Below the pieces are notes generated by a model, which worked only from the letters and a program-made list of their open reading frames with translations, had not been told where the DNA came from and ran no database searches. From Acidianus hospitalis (lineage in GTDB: Archaea; Thermoproteota; Thermoprotei_A; Sulfolobales; Sulfolobaceae), in NCBI GenBank assembly GCA_003086435.1, contig QEFD01000134.1:1-28354 (forward strand): a DNA stretch of 28,354 nucleotides, in the 5' to 3' direction. Made by a program: the position numbers and the translations under genes. This document shows, piece after piece, positions 10,418 to 18,258 of this stretch; the first letter of the stretch is position 1, and each line of letters begins with the position of its first letter.

Positions 10418-12525
10418 AATCTCGCCTCCAAATAATTGTTATAAATATCTATTTCCTTGGATAAATCATAATAATCTGAATCAATATAAATTCCAGATCC
10501 TTTAGTAACTTTGCCAACTACTCTAGCAATAGTTCCTTTCTTTTCTGCAAGTTTAGTAAAGAATTGTGAATCATTAGTTAATACTATAAACCTTCCTCCA
10601 TTCTCTGAAAATAACTTTGAGTAGATGTCTTCAGCGGTAGTAATAACATCTGTTGAAATAGAAACTGAATATCCCTTAGTTATTATACTCCATAAAGCTC
10701 CTATTAATCCTCCCTTAGAAATGTCTTTTGCATAAGTGATCTTTCCTTCATGTATTCCTTGTATAACGATTTCACTCGAAATTAAATCTTCAGAAAGTCT
10801 AGCTTTAGGTAATTTGCCATATTGTCCAAAAATCTTAGTAAATAGTGAGGCTCTCATTTCATCCCTAGTAATCCCTATAAGAACTATATCCAGGCCCTCC
10901 TCTATTGAAGGCCTAAAAGGTTTATCTGAAAGGCCTGCCATGACTATCAATGGTGTTGGTTTTATCGGTTCACCTTTACTATTCTCATTATAAAATGATA
11001 CCTTACCACCTACTATTGGAATATTAAAGAATCTAGCGGCTTCAGAAATTCCTCTAACGGCTTCAACGAATTTTGCATAAACCTTTGGTTTTTTAGGATC
11101 TCCAAATTGTAAATGGTCTACGGCAGCTACTCCTCTAGCTCCAACAGTAGCTAAATTTCTATAAGCTTCTGCAAATATAGCTTTGCCGCATTCGTAAGAA
11201 TCCTCAACGCATAAGTCAGGATTTGCATCACCTTTTATTGCAAGGAATTTACCGTTAGGGAGGAGTAATAATGAAGAATCCGCCTCTCCAGGTTTTATAA
11301 CAGTAGAAGTACCAACTTCGTAATCGAATTGAGAATAGGCCCATTCCTTACTTACTAAATCTTCAGAAGTAACTATACTCCTTATAGCGTCCTCTATTCT
11401 TACGTTAGGTTTTTCACCAGTTTTTTGTTCTCCATTTTCTTTCATATTCCATATATAAATCGGTGGAGAGAGTAATAATGACGAAGGAAGTGAAACTACC
11501 TCTTTCCCTTCATAAAGGAATTTTATCTTAGGTTCTTCGACAATTTCACCTATAACTGCACATGGATATTCATAGTATTCAAAGGCTTTACATACTTCTT
11601 TCACGTTTTCATCCTTTACAGCATAAAGCATTCTTTCTTGAGTTTCAGATATTATTATATCTTCAGGTTTCATTCCTTTTACCCTAAGAGGCACTTTATC
11701 TAAGTTTACTATTGCCCCTAGCCCATTAGCCATCTCAGTGACTGCTACTGCTAATCCTCCGCCTCCAAGGTCCTTTATTGCTTCAACTTTGTCCGCTATT
11801 TCAAGAGTTACGTCTAGGATTATCTTTCCTGCAAAAGGATCAGCTATTTGAACAGCACCTATTTCGTCCTCTCCACTTAGCTTTCTAGAAGCAAAGGAAG
11901 CTCCACCTAAGCCGTCTATTCCAGTCAAACCAGCTAAAACTAACTTTAAGCCTGGTTTTTTAACAACGCTAGGTATAATTTTATCCTTTCTTACTATCCC
12001 TACGCAAGCAACGTCAACTAATGGATTATCAGTATAGGAATCATCAAAGGAAAGCTCTCCTCCAACTACTGGTACTCCTATGCTATTTCCGTAAAATCCT
12101 ATACCGCTTATTATACCTTTTAATAACCATCTATTTCTTTCATGCCTTAAACTTCCTACTCTTATCATATCTAATAACGCTACAGGTCTTGCTCCCTTAC
12201 TTATTATGTCTCTAATTATTCCTCCTACTCCTGTAGCTGCACCATTAAATGGGTCAATTGCCGAAGGATGATTATGACTTTCAACCTTCATTACAATTGC
12301 ATAGCCATCTCCAATATCCACTGCACCTGCATCTTGCCAATCTTCTATTCCCATAACGACATTTGGACCTTCGCTTGGCAAACTTCTTAGGAACACCTTA
12401 GACGATTTATAAGAACAATGCTCAGACCATAATGCGTCAATTACTTTTAATTCTTCTTCCTTTGGTTCCCTTTTTAATTCCTTTTTAATTAATTCTAGTT
12501 CATAAGATGAAAGGGATATGGTCAT
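10414..12525 (-). CDS. purL: Phosphoribosylformylglycinamidine synthase subunit PurL
   Basis: PurL is the synthetase subunit of the three-part FGAM synthase (PurS-PurQ-PurL), turning FGAR into FGAM with ATP and ammonia from PurQ. The 703-residue protein has the duplicated PurM-like architecture of short-form PurL. The first half has LWSEHCSYKSSKVFL, VVMKVESHNHPSAIDPFNGA (nucleotide-binding and catalytic His region) and KDLGGGGLAVAVTEMA. The second half has LLPNGKFLAIKGDANP, AVDHLQFGDP and YAKDISKGGLIGAL. It overlaps purQ upstream and purF downstream by four bases each (ATGA), as expected for stoichiometric subunits. Confidence 0.96.
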   Translation of the reverse strand: MTISLSSYELELIKKELKREPKEEELKVIDALWSEHCSYKSSKVFLRSLPSEGPNVVMGIEDWQDAGAVDIGDGYAIVMKVESHNHPSAIDPFNGAATGVGGIIRDIISKGARPVALLDMIRVGSLRHERNRWLLKGIISGIGFYGNSIGVPVVGGELSFDDSYTDNPLVDVACVGIVRKDKIIPSVVKKPGLKLVLAGLTGIDGLGGASFASRKLSGEDEIGAVQIADPFAGKIILDVTLEIADKVEAIKDLGGGGLAVAVTEMANGLGAIVNLDKVPLRVKGMKPEDIIISETQERMLYAVKDENVKEVCKAFEYYEYPCAVIGEIVEEPKIKFLYEGKEVVSLPSSLLLSPPIYIWNMKENGEQKTGEKPNVRIEDAIRSIVTSEDLVSKEWAYSQFDYEVGTSTVIKPGEADSSLLLLPNGKFLAIKGDANPDLCVEDSYECGKAIFAEAYRNLATVGARGVAAVDHLQFGDPKKPKVYAKFVEAVRGISEAARFFNIPIVGGKVSFYNENSKGEPIKPTPLIVMAGLSDKPFRPSIEEGLDIVLIGITRDEMRASLFTKIFGQYGKLPKARLSEDLISSEIVIQGIHEGKITYAKDISKGGLIGALWSIITKGYSVSISTDVITTAEDIYSKLFSENGGRFIVLTNDSQFFTKLAEKKGTIARVVGKVTKGSGIYIDSDYYDLSKEIDIYNNYLEARL

Positions 12526-13193
12526 TTTCTCAACCCTCTAAGAAGTAATAAACCATCTGTTTGCGAATCTGGGCTAGTTAACTTGAATGAAGCTCTTTCC
12601 GGATGTGGCATTAAACCTATAACGTTGCCTTCTTCATTTGCTATACCAGCAATGTTCAAAATTGAACCATTAGGATTTACTTCTTCTTTTACATTCCCTT
12701 CTTCATCGGAGTACTTAAATACTGCAAGTTTTTCTGCCTCTTCTGGATTATCTAGATAATATCTTCCTTCAGTATGAGCTATTGGCATTCTTAATACTTT
12801 CTTGTTTAGCCCTTTAGTAATTGCAGTGTCAAACCTTACAACCTTAACGTAAACCCATTTACTTATGAATCTCATTTTAAGGTTAGGGAGTAATGCACCT
12901 TTTAGTAATCCACTTTCGACTAATATTTGGAATCCATTGCATATTCCAAGTACTATTTTTCCCTCATTAGCCATTTCCTTAATTTTCTTCATTGTTTCAG
13001 TATTTGCAGCAATACTTCCGGCTCTAAGATAATCTCCAAAACTAAAACCTCCCGGAATAACAACTGCATCAAACTTATCCGGATCAAAATCCTTGTAACC
13101 TACTATGTTGGATTCTACTCCAGCTTCTTTTAAAGCCTTTAAGACGTCAATTTCACAAGTAGTTCCAGGGAATTTAATTACTGCTGTTTTCAA
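12522..13193 (-). CDS. purQ: Phosphoribosylformylglycinamidine synthase subunit PurQ (glutaminase)
   Basis: PurQ is the class I glutamine amidotransferase that supplies ammonia to PurL. From TTG 13193 it has 223 residues starting MKTAVIKFPGTTCEID, the usual beginning of the family. The catalytic Cys85 sits in LGICNGFQ, and the His/Glu pair in MPHPERASF (His197, Glu199). VIPGGFSFGDYLRAGSIAA is also typical. A further in-frame TTG at 13211 would add six residues that do not resemble the family. The start lies 20 bases inside the end of purS, so coupling is likely. Confidence 0.94.
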   Translation of the reverse strand: MKTAVIKFPGTTCEIDVLKALKEAGVESNIVGYKDFDPDKFDAVVIPGGFSFGDYLRAGSIAANTETMKKIKEMANEGKIVLGICNGFQILVESGLLKGALLPNLKMRFISKWVYVKVVRFDTAITKGLNKKVLRMPIAHTEGRYYLDNPEEAEKLAVFKYSDEEGNVKEEVNPNGSILNIAGIANEEGNVIGLMPHPERASFKLTSPDSQTDGLLLLRGLRK

Positions 13194-13440
13194 TTTTCTC
13201 TGCCCTAACAATAATTTTATGAACTATAGGATTGTATAACCTATCTTCATATGCTATTTTCTTCACTAATTCAATTGCCTCAGACTCTTCTTTTACATCA
13301 ACACTAAAGCTTAGATATTTTCCAGCCCTTACTTCCTTAACCTTATCAGTTACTTTATTTACTATGTAGTTCTTTATAGTCTCTCCTTCCGGATCCCTTA
13401 TTCCTTCCTTATTGATTATAATTAATTCTACCTTAAACGT
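13174..13440 (-). CDS. purS: Phosphoribosylformylglycinamidine synthase subunit PurS, apparent ACG start
   Basis: PurS is the small dimeric subunit that bridges PurQ and PurL. The 88-codon frame reads (ACG)-FKVELIIINKEGIRDPEGE, then TIKNYIVNKVTDKVKEVRAG, KYLSFSVDVKE and LYNPIVHKIIVR, which is the full family pattern. No ATG, GTG or TTG occurs in frame before a GTG deep in the gene. The frame is the same as purC, separated only by the purC TGA, and the next codon is ACG (13440-13438). An AGGTG ribosome binding site lies six bases before that ACG, and starting there gives MFKVELII, the expected PurS N-terminus. Initiation at ACG is therefore the best reading; TGA read-through or a sequence error are alternatives. 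The end overlaps purQ. Confidence 0.9.
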   Translation of the reverse strand, partial: TFKVELIIINKEGIRDPEGETIKNYIVNKVTDKVKEVRAGKYLSFSVDVKEESEAIELVKKIAYEDRLYNPIVHKIIVRAEKIENSSN

Positions 13441-14148
13441 TCAAACCACCTTTTCCAGCTTTGAAAGGAATTCTTCATAAGCTTCTTTAACTGTCTTCAA
13501 ATCGTATCCCTTTCTGTATAAATCCTTATCAAGAATCCTTCCAGTCTTTGGATCTCTTACCCTCATTGAGTCTAAAGTTATTTCATCTCCAACAATTAGC
13601 TCATTCCCTAATCTTCCGAATTCCAGTTTAAAATCATAAAGCTCAAATCCCATTTTCCTTATAATATCACGTAAAACTTCATTAACTCTCATCATTACGC
13701 TTTCAACAACTTCTGCTTCTTTTCTGCTCATTAATTTGAAATATTCTAAATGATAGTAATTAAGCATGGGATCGTGTCTAGAGTCGTCCTTTAGGAAGTA
13801 TTCTATTATTGGTGGATCAAATATTTCTCCTTCTTTTATTGGAAGCCTTTTTACTATACTTCCAGTAGCTATATTCCTTAAAACTACTTCTACAGGAATC
13901 ATTTTCAACTTCTTAGCTATCATAGTCCTTTCATCGTACATGCCAACGTAATGGGTTCTTATTCCGTTCCTTTCAAGAAGCCTAAAAATTAAGGCAGAAG
14001 TCTGAGCATTTATCACACCTTTATTTTCCATAATATCGACTTTTGCTCCATCGCCCGCAGTTATGGTGTCCTTAAATCTAAGGAGAACGTGATCAGAATC
14101 ATAAGAAAAAACTTGTTTAGTCTTACCTTCTCCTATGAGTGTCTCCAT
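13441..14148 (-). CDS. purC: SAICAR synthetase PurC
   Basis: PurC couples CAIR and aspartate using ATP to form SAICAR. The 235-residue protein begins [14 protein letters not shown] and carries [64 protein letters not shown] and the closing SMRVRD...DKDLYRKG motif. All are family hallmarks and the length is normal. It is the first gene of the purine operon. A TATA box at 14169-14177 is placed for transcription starting at or a few bases before ATG 14148. The TGA stop is followed immediately by the unusual purS start. Confidence 0.96.
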   Translation of the reverse strand: METLIGEGKTKQVFSYDSDHVLLRFKDTITAGDGAKVDIMENKGVINAQTSALIFRLLERNGIRTHYVGMYDERTMIAKKLKMIPVEVVLRNIATGSIVKRLPIKEGEIFDPPIIEYFLKDDSRHDPMLNYYHLEYFKLMSRKEAEVVESVMMRVNEVLRDIIRKMGFELYDFKLEFGRLGNELIVGDEITLDSMRVRDPKTGRILDKDLYRKGYDLKTVKEAYEEFLSKLEKVV

Positions 14149-14168
14149 ACAGCTAATTTACACAACCA

Positions 14169-14177
14169 GTATAAAAA
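14169..14177 (-). promoter_or_regulatory. TATA box of the purine operon
   Basis: The minus strand reads TTTTTATAC, a good crenarchaeal TATA box centred about 25 bp upstream of the purC ATG. It predicts a leaderless transcript for the whole purC-S-Q-L-F-F'-D-M operon. Confidence 0.65.
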
Positions 14178-14200
14178 CTCTTCTCTAATTGTCCTTTATT

Positions 14201-14220
14201 ATTTACTTGTTCAAGTAAAT
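14201..14220. promoter_or_regulatory. Perfect inverted repeat between divergent purC and tRNA-binding protein genes
   Basis: ATTTACTTG and CAAGTAAAT are exact 9-base complements separated by TT. The element lies about 24 bp upstream of the purC TATA box and about 14 bp upstream of the TATA-like element of the rightward gene, so it could serve either promoter. A dimeric repressor or activator site is likely in form. The factor is unknown. Confidence 0.5.
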
Positions 14221-14233
14221 GATATAGAAGAAT

Positions 14234-14244
14234 AAAGTTAAAAG
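14234..14244 (+). promoter_or_regulatory. Probable TATA box of the rightward tRNA-binding protein gene
   Basis: AAAGTTAAAAG is centred about 27 bp before ATG 14266, consistent with a leaderless transcript. Confidence 0.45.
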
Positions 14245-14265
14245 TCACATGGAACAGTTGAACCC

Positions 14266-14604
14266 ATGGAAATTTCAATTGACGACTTTTCAAAAGTGGA
14301 ATTGAAAGTAGGATTAATTAAATCTGCGGAAAGGATCGAAGGAACTAGGTTACTTAAGTTAATTGTTGACCTTGGTAGCGAAGAAAGGCAAATAATTTCT
14401 GGAATAGCTGAGTATTACAGTCCAGAACAATTAATAGGTAAAAAAGTCATAGTTGTAGCAAACTTAAAACCAAAGATGATAAGAGGATTTGAAAGTCAAG
14501 GGATGATACTCGCTGCAGGTTGTAAAGAAGATGAAGATAAAGGAATTAAGCCTACATTATTAACAGTAGATGGAGACGTACCTCCAGGAACAAGAGTATG
14601 TTAA
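14266..14604 (+). CDS. tRNA-binding domain protein, MetRS beta-subunit / CsaA / Trbp111 type
   Basis: The 112-residue protein is a single EMAP/Trbp111-type OB-fold tRNA-binding domain. It shows the family pattern DFSKVELKVGLIKSAERIEG, LLKLIVDLGSEERQIISGIA, GKKVIVVANLKPKMIRGFES and QGMILAA. In archaea, free-standing copies are often annotated as the beta subunit (C-terminal domain) of methionyl-tRNA synthetase. Bacterial CsaA chaperones and Trbp111 share the fold. Sequence alone does not separate these, though MetRS-beta is the likeliest in Sulfolobales. The ATG is placed for a leaderless start, and its last seven bases overlap the GTPase gene, so the two are an operon of translation-related genes. 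Confidence 0.9.
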   Translation: MEISIDDFSKVELKVGLIKSAERIEGTRLLKLIVDLGSEERQIISGIAEYYSPEQLIGKKVIVVANLKPKMIRGFESQGMILAAGCKEDEDKGIKPTLLTVDGDVPPGTRVC

Positions 14605-15587
14605 ATCCTTTTGAAAAATTAAATTGCCCCCCAAAAGTTGAGGATTTAATAAAAATAGTTTTAGGAAGATTACCTAAAATTTCAGGAAATACTATTAAAG
14701 ACAGAGAAATTAGGAGACTTATATATTATGACGAACAAGTTAAGAGATATTTAAATTTCGTAAATAGCTTTCCTAGAATAGACAACCTTCACCCATTCTA
14801 TAAGGAGGCATTAGAAATAACTGCAGGAAAAAGTATTGATAATATCAAAATTTGCTTATCTATAATTAATAAAACTTCTCTAACTGCTTCCTCTATTTTA
14901 AAAAGATATATTAATGAAATAAGAAAATCCGATGAAACTCTAGCTAATAAATTAATGAGACAAGCATTCGGTAGAGTATCTTCTTTACTTAGAAAAAGAA
15001 AAGATTGTATCGATTGGATTATTGACTTAACTAAGAACATGAAGAAAATGAAAAGTATAGATCCACAAATGCCTACAGTAATAATTGCCGGATCTCCGAA
15101 CGTTGGTAAATCTACATTAGTTAGTAAGATCTCTTCCGCAAAGCCCGAAATAGCTAATTACCCATTTACAACAAAAGAAATACATGTAGGACATTTTGAT
15201 ATTAACGAGATCAAGGTTCAAGTTATTGACACCCCTGGAATATTAGATAGACCTATGAAGGAAAGAAATCAGATAGAAAGAAAAGCTATTAACGCGATAA
15301 AGAATTTAAACGGAATTATTGTTTTCCTATTTGATATTTCTCAACAATCCTTATATTCTCCAAAGGAGCAATTCGATCTTCTTAGAGAAATTCTAGAATT
15401 TAACAAGAACGCAATCATTGCTTTAAATAAGATTGATTCTAAGGATGAAAAACTGTATGCCGAGGTAAGTAAAATGTTAAGGGAAAATTCCCTTAACTTC
15501 ATGGAAATTAGTGCTGAAAACAACATTGGAATAGATGACTTGAAGGAAGAAATTAAGAAGAGAGTCCTTGAAATGGTCAAGCAGTAA
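14598..15587 (+). CDS. Nog1-like GTPase (OBG/Nog1 family), ribosome biogenesis
   Basis: This 329-residue protein has an N-terminal helical region (about 1-155) matching the Nog1 N-terminal bundle, then a complete G domain. The boxes are G1 GSPNVGKST (165-173), the PFTT G2 region (189-192), G3 DTPG (211-214), G4 NKID (277-280) and G5 SAEN (305-308). Nog1 GTPases act in 60S/50S subunit maturation in eukaryotes, and archaeal homologues are presumed to do the same. It lacks the long C-terminal extension of eukaryotic Nog1, as archaeal forms do. It overlaps the upstream tRNA-binding gene by seven bases and converges on taw3, their last 11 bases overlapping. Confidence 0.9.
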   Translation: MLNPFEKLNCPPKVEDLIKIVLGRLPKISGNTIKDREIRRLIYYDEQVKRYLNFVNSFPRIDNLHPFYKEALEITAGKSIDNIKICLSIINKTSLTASSILKRYINEIRKSDETLANKLMRQAFGRVSSLLRKRKDCIDWIIDLTKNMKKMKSIDPQMPTVIIAGSPNVGKSTLVSKISSAKPEIANYPFTTKEIHVGHFDINEIKVQVIDTPGILDRPMKERNQIERKAINAIKNLNGIIVFLFDISQQSLYSPKEQFDLLREILEFNKNAIIALNKIDSKDEKLYAEVSKMLRENSLNFMEISAENNIGIDDLKEEIKKRVLEMVKQ

Positions 15588-16173
15588 CTTTAGTCTTCAA
15601 GGATTCTTCAACTAATTTTTGTAACTCCCATAGTTTATCTTTTCCTTTCTTTAATACTTCGTTGGAAATTTTAACTATGGTTTTAATTTGATCTTCACTT
15701 ACTTGTTGTTCTGAATTTTCTCTAAGCAATTGAACAAGCTTTATTCCAGTTTTTAGTTCAACTAAAATTCCCTTATTGTTCACGGTTAATACTCCAGAAT
15801 GCTTAAACCCAGCATTCCTAGCTATTTTTATTATATCCCAAGCTTCCTCCCAATCTTTAGTATAAACGTGAAGAATAGGACCTTGAGATACAAGCCAAAG
15901 CCTATAAACTTGTGGTTTTTCTAGAATATCCTTTACGTCGTCTTCTGTTATCCCAAGGTGATTTTTAAATATTATCGTAGAATTTTTCCTTATCCAAGGT
16001 AAATATGAATCAATAATAGTTATTCTCCCGCTACAGCTACTGTATGTGAAACTTTTCTCTCTCTTGAAAAATGCTACAAGCACATCGTAAATATCTGGAT
16101 CTAAATATCCTATCTCTTTATCTCTAATCATTCTTTCATATGCTTTCTTCTTCCATAATTCCCAGTCATCCAT
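15577..16173 (-). CDS. taw3: tRNA wybutosine-synthesis methyltransferase Taw3 (TYW3 family)
   Basis: Taw3 methylates the N4 position of the tricyclic wyosine intermediate at position 37 of tRNA-Phe. The protein has the TYW3 motifs KSFTYSSCSGRI, WLVSQGPILHVYTKDWEEA and AGFKHSGVL. The frame is open up to ATG 16209, but the TATA box TTTATAAG at 16199-16206 lies inside that extension and predicts transcription from about 16176. ATG 16173, giving M-D-D-W-E-L-W-K-K-K and 198 residues, is therefore the better start and resembles TYW3 beginnings. Its 3' end overlaps the convergent Nog1-like gene by 11 bases. Confidence 0.9.
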   Translation of the reverse strand: MDDWELWKKKAYERMIRDKEIGYLDPDIYDVLVAFFKREKSFTYSSCSGRITIIDSYLPWIRKNSTIIFKNHLGITEDDVKDILEKPQVYRLWLVSQGPILHVYTKDWEEAWDIIKIARNAGFKHSGVLTVNNKGILVELKTGIKLVQLLRENSEQQVSEDQIKTIVKISNEVLKKGKDKLWELQKLVEESLKTKVTA

Positions 16174-16180
16174 TCCAGAT

Positions 16181-16188
16181 TTTATATA
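16181..16188 (+). promoter_or_regulatory. Probable TATA box of the 16211 gene
   Basis: TTTATATA is centred 26-27 bp before the GTG at 16211, supporting leaderless translation from that GTG. Confidence 0.5.
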
Positions 16189-16198
16189 CTCCATTAGC

Positions 16199-16206
16199 TT
16201 ATAAAG
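16199..16206 (-). promoter_or_regulatory. Probable TATA box of taw3
   Basis: The minus strand reads CTTTATAA, about 27 bp from position 16176. It therefore supports ATG 16173 rather than ATG 16209 as the taw3 start. It lies beside the opposite-facing TATA box at 16181-16188. Confidence 0.5.
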
Positions 16207-16210
16207 CATT

Positions 16211-16588
16211 GTGAGGCTTTCTGAAATAGTAACTAAGTTTAAATTAAGTGAAGAAAGTGAAATTGAAGTAAAAGATAATATAGAATTTGAAGAAATAGAC
16301 GTTGATATAGGTACTAGAGTACTTTTGACAAACGGGAAAAGGAGGAGAATTGCAGATCTTGGAATACTTTCAATAATATATAGAAATTGCAGTAAAGAGT
16401 TTGTAAAAGACTACTTAGATTTATCTCATTCGTTAGAGTACATTCACGATAAGTACGGAGTTTACACGGAATTAGAATACCTTGCAATCAATTGCGAAAG
16501 CTTTGTAAAAGATAAAGATGTTTTAGCAACAATTAAAGAACTCAAAGCCTATATACTTTCTAGAGAAAATAAACAGCATGGATTTTGA
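16211..16588 (+). CDS. Conserved-looking protein of unknown function upstream of lipoamide dehydrogenase
   Basis: I do not recognise this 125-residue, mostly acidic protein. It begins at GTG 16211 (M-R-L-S-E-I-V-T-K-F), fitting a TATA box 26 bp upstream. The N-terminal 30 residues are rich in Glu (EESEIEVKDNIEFEEIDVDI), then a basic turn GKRRRIADLG and a helical remainder with two cysteines. There are no membrane segments. Its last 11 bases overlap the start of the flavoprotein gene, so the two are probably co-translated. That is the only clue to its role. The codon pattern looks like that of neighbouring genes, supporting a real CDS. Confidence 0.75.
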   Translation: MRLSEIVTKFKLSEESEIEVKDNIEFEEIDVDIGTRVLLTNGKRRRIADLGILSIIYRNCSKEFVKDYLDLSHSLEYIHDKYGVYTELEYLAINCESFVKDKDVLATIKELKAYILSRENKQHGF

Positions 16589-17927
16589 TGTAATCGTAAT
16601 AGGCGGAGGAGTAGGGGGGTATTCGGCAGCTTTAAGAGCAGCAGAACTAGGTAAAAAAGTCGCTATAATAGAAAAAGATGAAATAGGCGGAGAATGCATA
16701 AATAGAGCATGCATACCTTCCAAGACTTTAATAGATGCAGTAAAAATTCTTAATAAAATAAAGAAGGCAAGCTGGATCAAGGCCTCAGCTACTTTAGACT
16801 ATGAGGAACTTTCCAGGTTTAAAGATAAGATAATAGAAAGCGTAAAAGGAAAAATGATCAAAAACTTAGAAAATAGATCTGTAACGATAATAAAAGGAAA
16901 AGGAGAAATAAAGAGAGAAGGAGAAGTTGATGTCAATGGAAAAATATATACTGCAGATAAGATAGTAATAGCCACTGGCTCGTCTCCAATATCTTTACCT
17001 GCATTTCCACTTAATGGAAAAAACGTTCTAGATCCTTGGACAGCAATGAACTTACCATCTCTACCACAAAAAATAGTAATAGTAGGAGGAGGAGTAGCAG
17101 GCGTAGAGCTAGCTACGTTATTTAAGGCTATGGGCAAAGATGTTACTATTTTAGAATTAATGCCCCAACTATTGCCGGGATTTGATAAGGACATTGCTAA
17201 CGAAACTAAGAAGAGGCTTGAAGAAAGAGGAGTAAAAATTTACTTACAAGCTAATTCTAAGATTATAGAAAGTGAGGATAAGGTAATCTTTGACGTTACT
17301 TTACCTTCATCAAATGAGAAAGTCTCTGGAGATTTAGCGGTAATTACTATAGGAAGAAAGCCTAATACTGAAGGTCTCGATTTACAAGCAGTTCACGTTA
17401 ATGTTGATAAGAGAGGTTACATAATAGTTAATGATAGAGCAGAAACTTCTAATCCTAAATATTATGCTGTAGGAGATGTTGCAGGTATGCCTTTATCAGC
17501 AACTAAAGCATGGAAGCAAGGTATAGTAGCAGGAGACAATATAGGAGGAATTTCATCCACAATGCCTAAATATTCTCCAATTTCCATATTTGCAGATTTA
17601 GAAATAGGTAGTGTAGGAAAAACTTTAGATGACTTAAAGAAGGATAATGTTGAAGGAAAAGAAATTACAGTAAAAATGGAAGACATTCCAAGAGCGTGGA
17701 CTTTAAACGAAACAAAAGGTTTTCTAAAAATCGTTGTATCTGGTAATAAAATTGTTGGTGCTCATATGGTAGGTGAAGGAGCTACTGAAGTAATAAACAC
17801 TCTGTCCTTAGCACTTGAGGCAGGACTTACTGTAGATGATCTTTATAAGGTATTGTTCTCTCATCCTACTGTGACAGAGATAATCTCAGAAGTAATGCAA
17901 AGACTAAAATATGGAGAAGTGTATTAA
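16578..17927 (+). CDS. lpdA: Dihydrolipoamide dehydrogenase-like FAD/NAD disulfide oxidoreductase
   Basis: This 449-residue class I pyridine nucleotide-disulfide oxidoreductase would reoxidise dihydrolipoyl groups with NAD+. It has an N-terminal FAD Rossmann motif (VIVIGGGVGGYSAALRAAEL), the redox disulfide in GGECINRACIPSK (Cys40, Cys45), the NAD motif IVIVGGGVAGVELATLF, the second FAD motif YYAVGDVAG, and the C-terminal dimerisation domain with the catalytic pair in SHPTVTE (His429, Glu434). All catalytic residues are present. No 2-oxoacid dehydrogenase, lipoyl-protein or glycine-cleavage gene is next to it, so its partner is not shown; a related role such as mercuric or coenzyme A disulfide reduction is less likely. 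It overlaps the unknown gene upstream. Confidence 0.9.
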   Translation: MDFDVIVIGGGVGGYSAALRAAELGKKVAIIEKDEIGGECINRACIPSKTLIDAVKILNKIKKASWIKASATLDYEELSRFKDKIIESVKGKMIKNLENRSVTIIKGKGEIKREGEVDVNGKIYTADKIVIATGSSPISLPAFPLNGKNVLDPWTAMNLPSLPQKIVIVGGGVAGVELATLFKAMGKDVTILELMPQLLPGFDKDIANETKKRLEERGVKIYLQANSKIIESEDKVIFDVTLPSSNEKVSGDLAVITIGRKPNTEGLDLQAVHVNVDKRGYIIVNDRAETSNPKYYAVGDVAGMPLSATKAWKQGIVAGDNIGGISSTMPKYSPISIFADLEIGSVGKTLDDLKKDNVEGKEITVKMEDIPRAWTLNETKGFLKIVVSGNKIVGAHMVGEGATEVINTLSLALEAGLTVDDLYKVLFSHPTVTEIISEVMQRLKYGEVY

Positions 17928-17937
17928 CGTTCTCTAG

Positions 17938-18243
17938 ATGAGTGAAAGAGAAAGGAAGGAAGTAAAGAAGCTTTTCAAATTTCTATTTTTTACATCCAGA
18001 GGCGGTCTTACTAGGTTAAGGATTATTAGACTTTTAGAAGATTCTTCTCTTAACGCGAACCAAATTTCTACTCTTCTAAGAATGGATTATAAAACAATTA
18101 TACATCATTTGGAAGTATTAACTCAAAATGGAATAATTATAAAGGATGGAGAGAAATACGGTGCTGTATATCGTTTAACTTCATTTTATTACAGATTTAG
18201 GGATGTACTTGAAGAGTTAGAAAAAGAGGCTAAACTCTCTTAA
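17938..18243 (+). CDS. ArsR-like winged-helix transcription regulator
   Basis: The 101-residue protein is a single winged helix-turn-helix domain. [20 protein letters not shown] leads into [20 protein letters not shown] (helix-turn-helix), then the wing [18 protein letters not shown] and a C-terminal helix. No metal-binding cysteines are seen. Such proteins are common Sulfolobales repressors or activators, and targets cannot be told from sequence. It lies 10 bases after the lipoamide dehydrogenase gene and 15 bases before the ESCRT-III gene. It could be the distal gene of the former unit, and it ends within the likely promoter of the latter. Confidence 0.87.
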   Translation: MSERERKEVKKLFKFLFFTSRGGLTRLRIIRLLEDSSLNANQISTLLRMDYKTIIHHLEVLTQNGIIIKDGEKYGAVYRLTSFYYRFRDVLEELEKEAKLS

Positions 18244-18246
18244 ATC
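18238..18246 (+). promoter_or_regulatory. Probable TATA box of the CdvB3-type gene
   Basis: TCTTAAATC, overlapping the stop of the winged-helix gene, lies about 26 bp before ATG 18268. It hints that translation of the ESCRT-III gene may start there rather than at ATG 18259. Confidence 0.35.
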
Positions 18247-18258
18247 TTTCTCCTTAAT

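Noticed and set aside
16174..16209. taw3 start at 16209, leaving one base between divergent genes
   Set aside because: The taw3 TATA box lies within this segment, so the message should begin near 16176 and translation at 16173.
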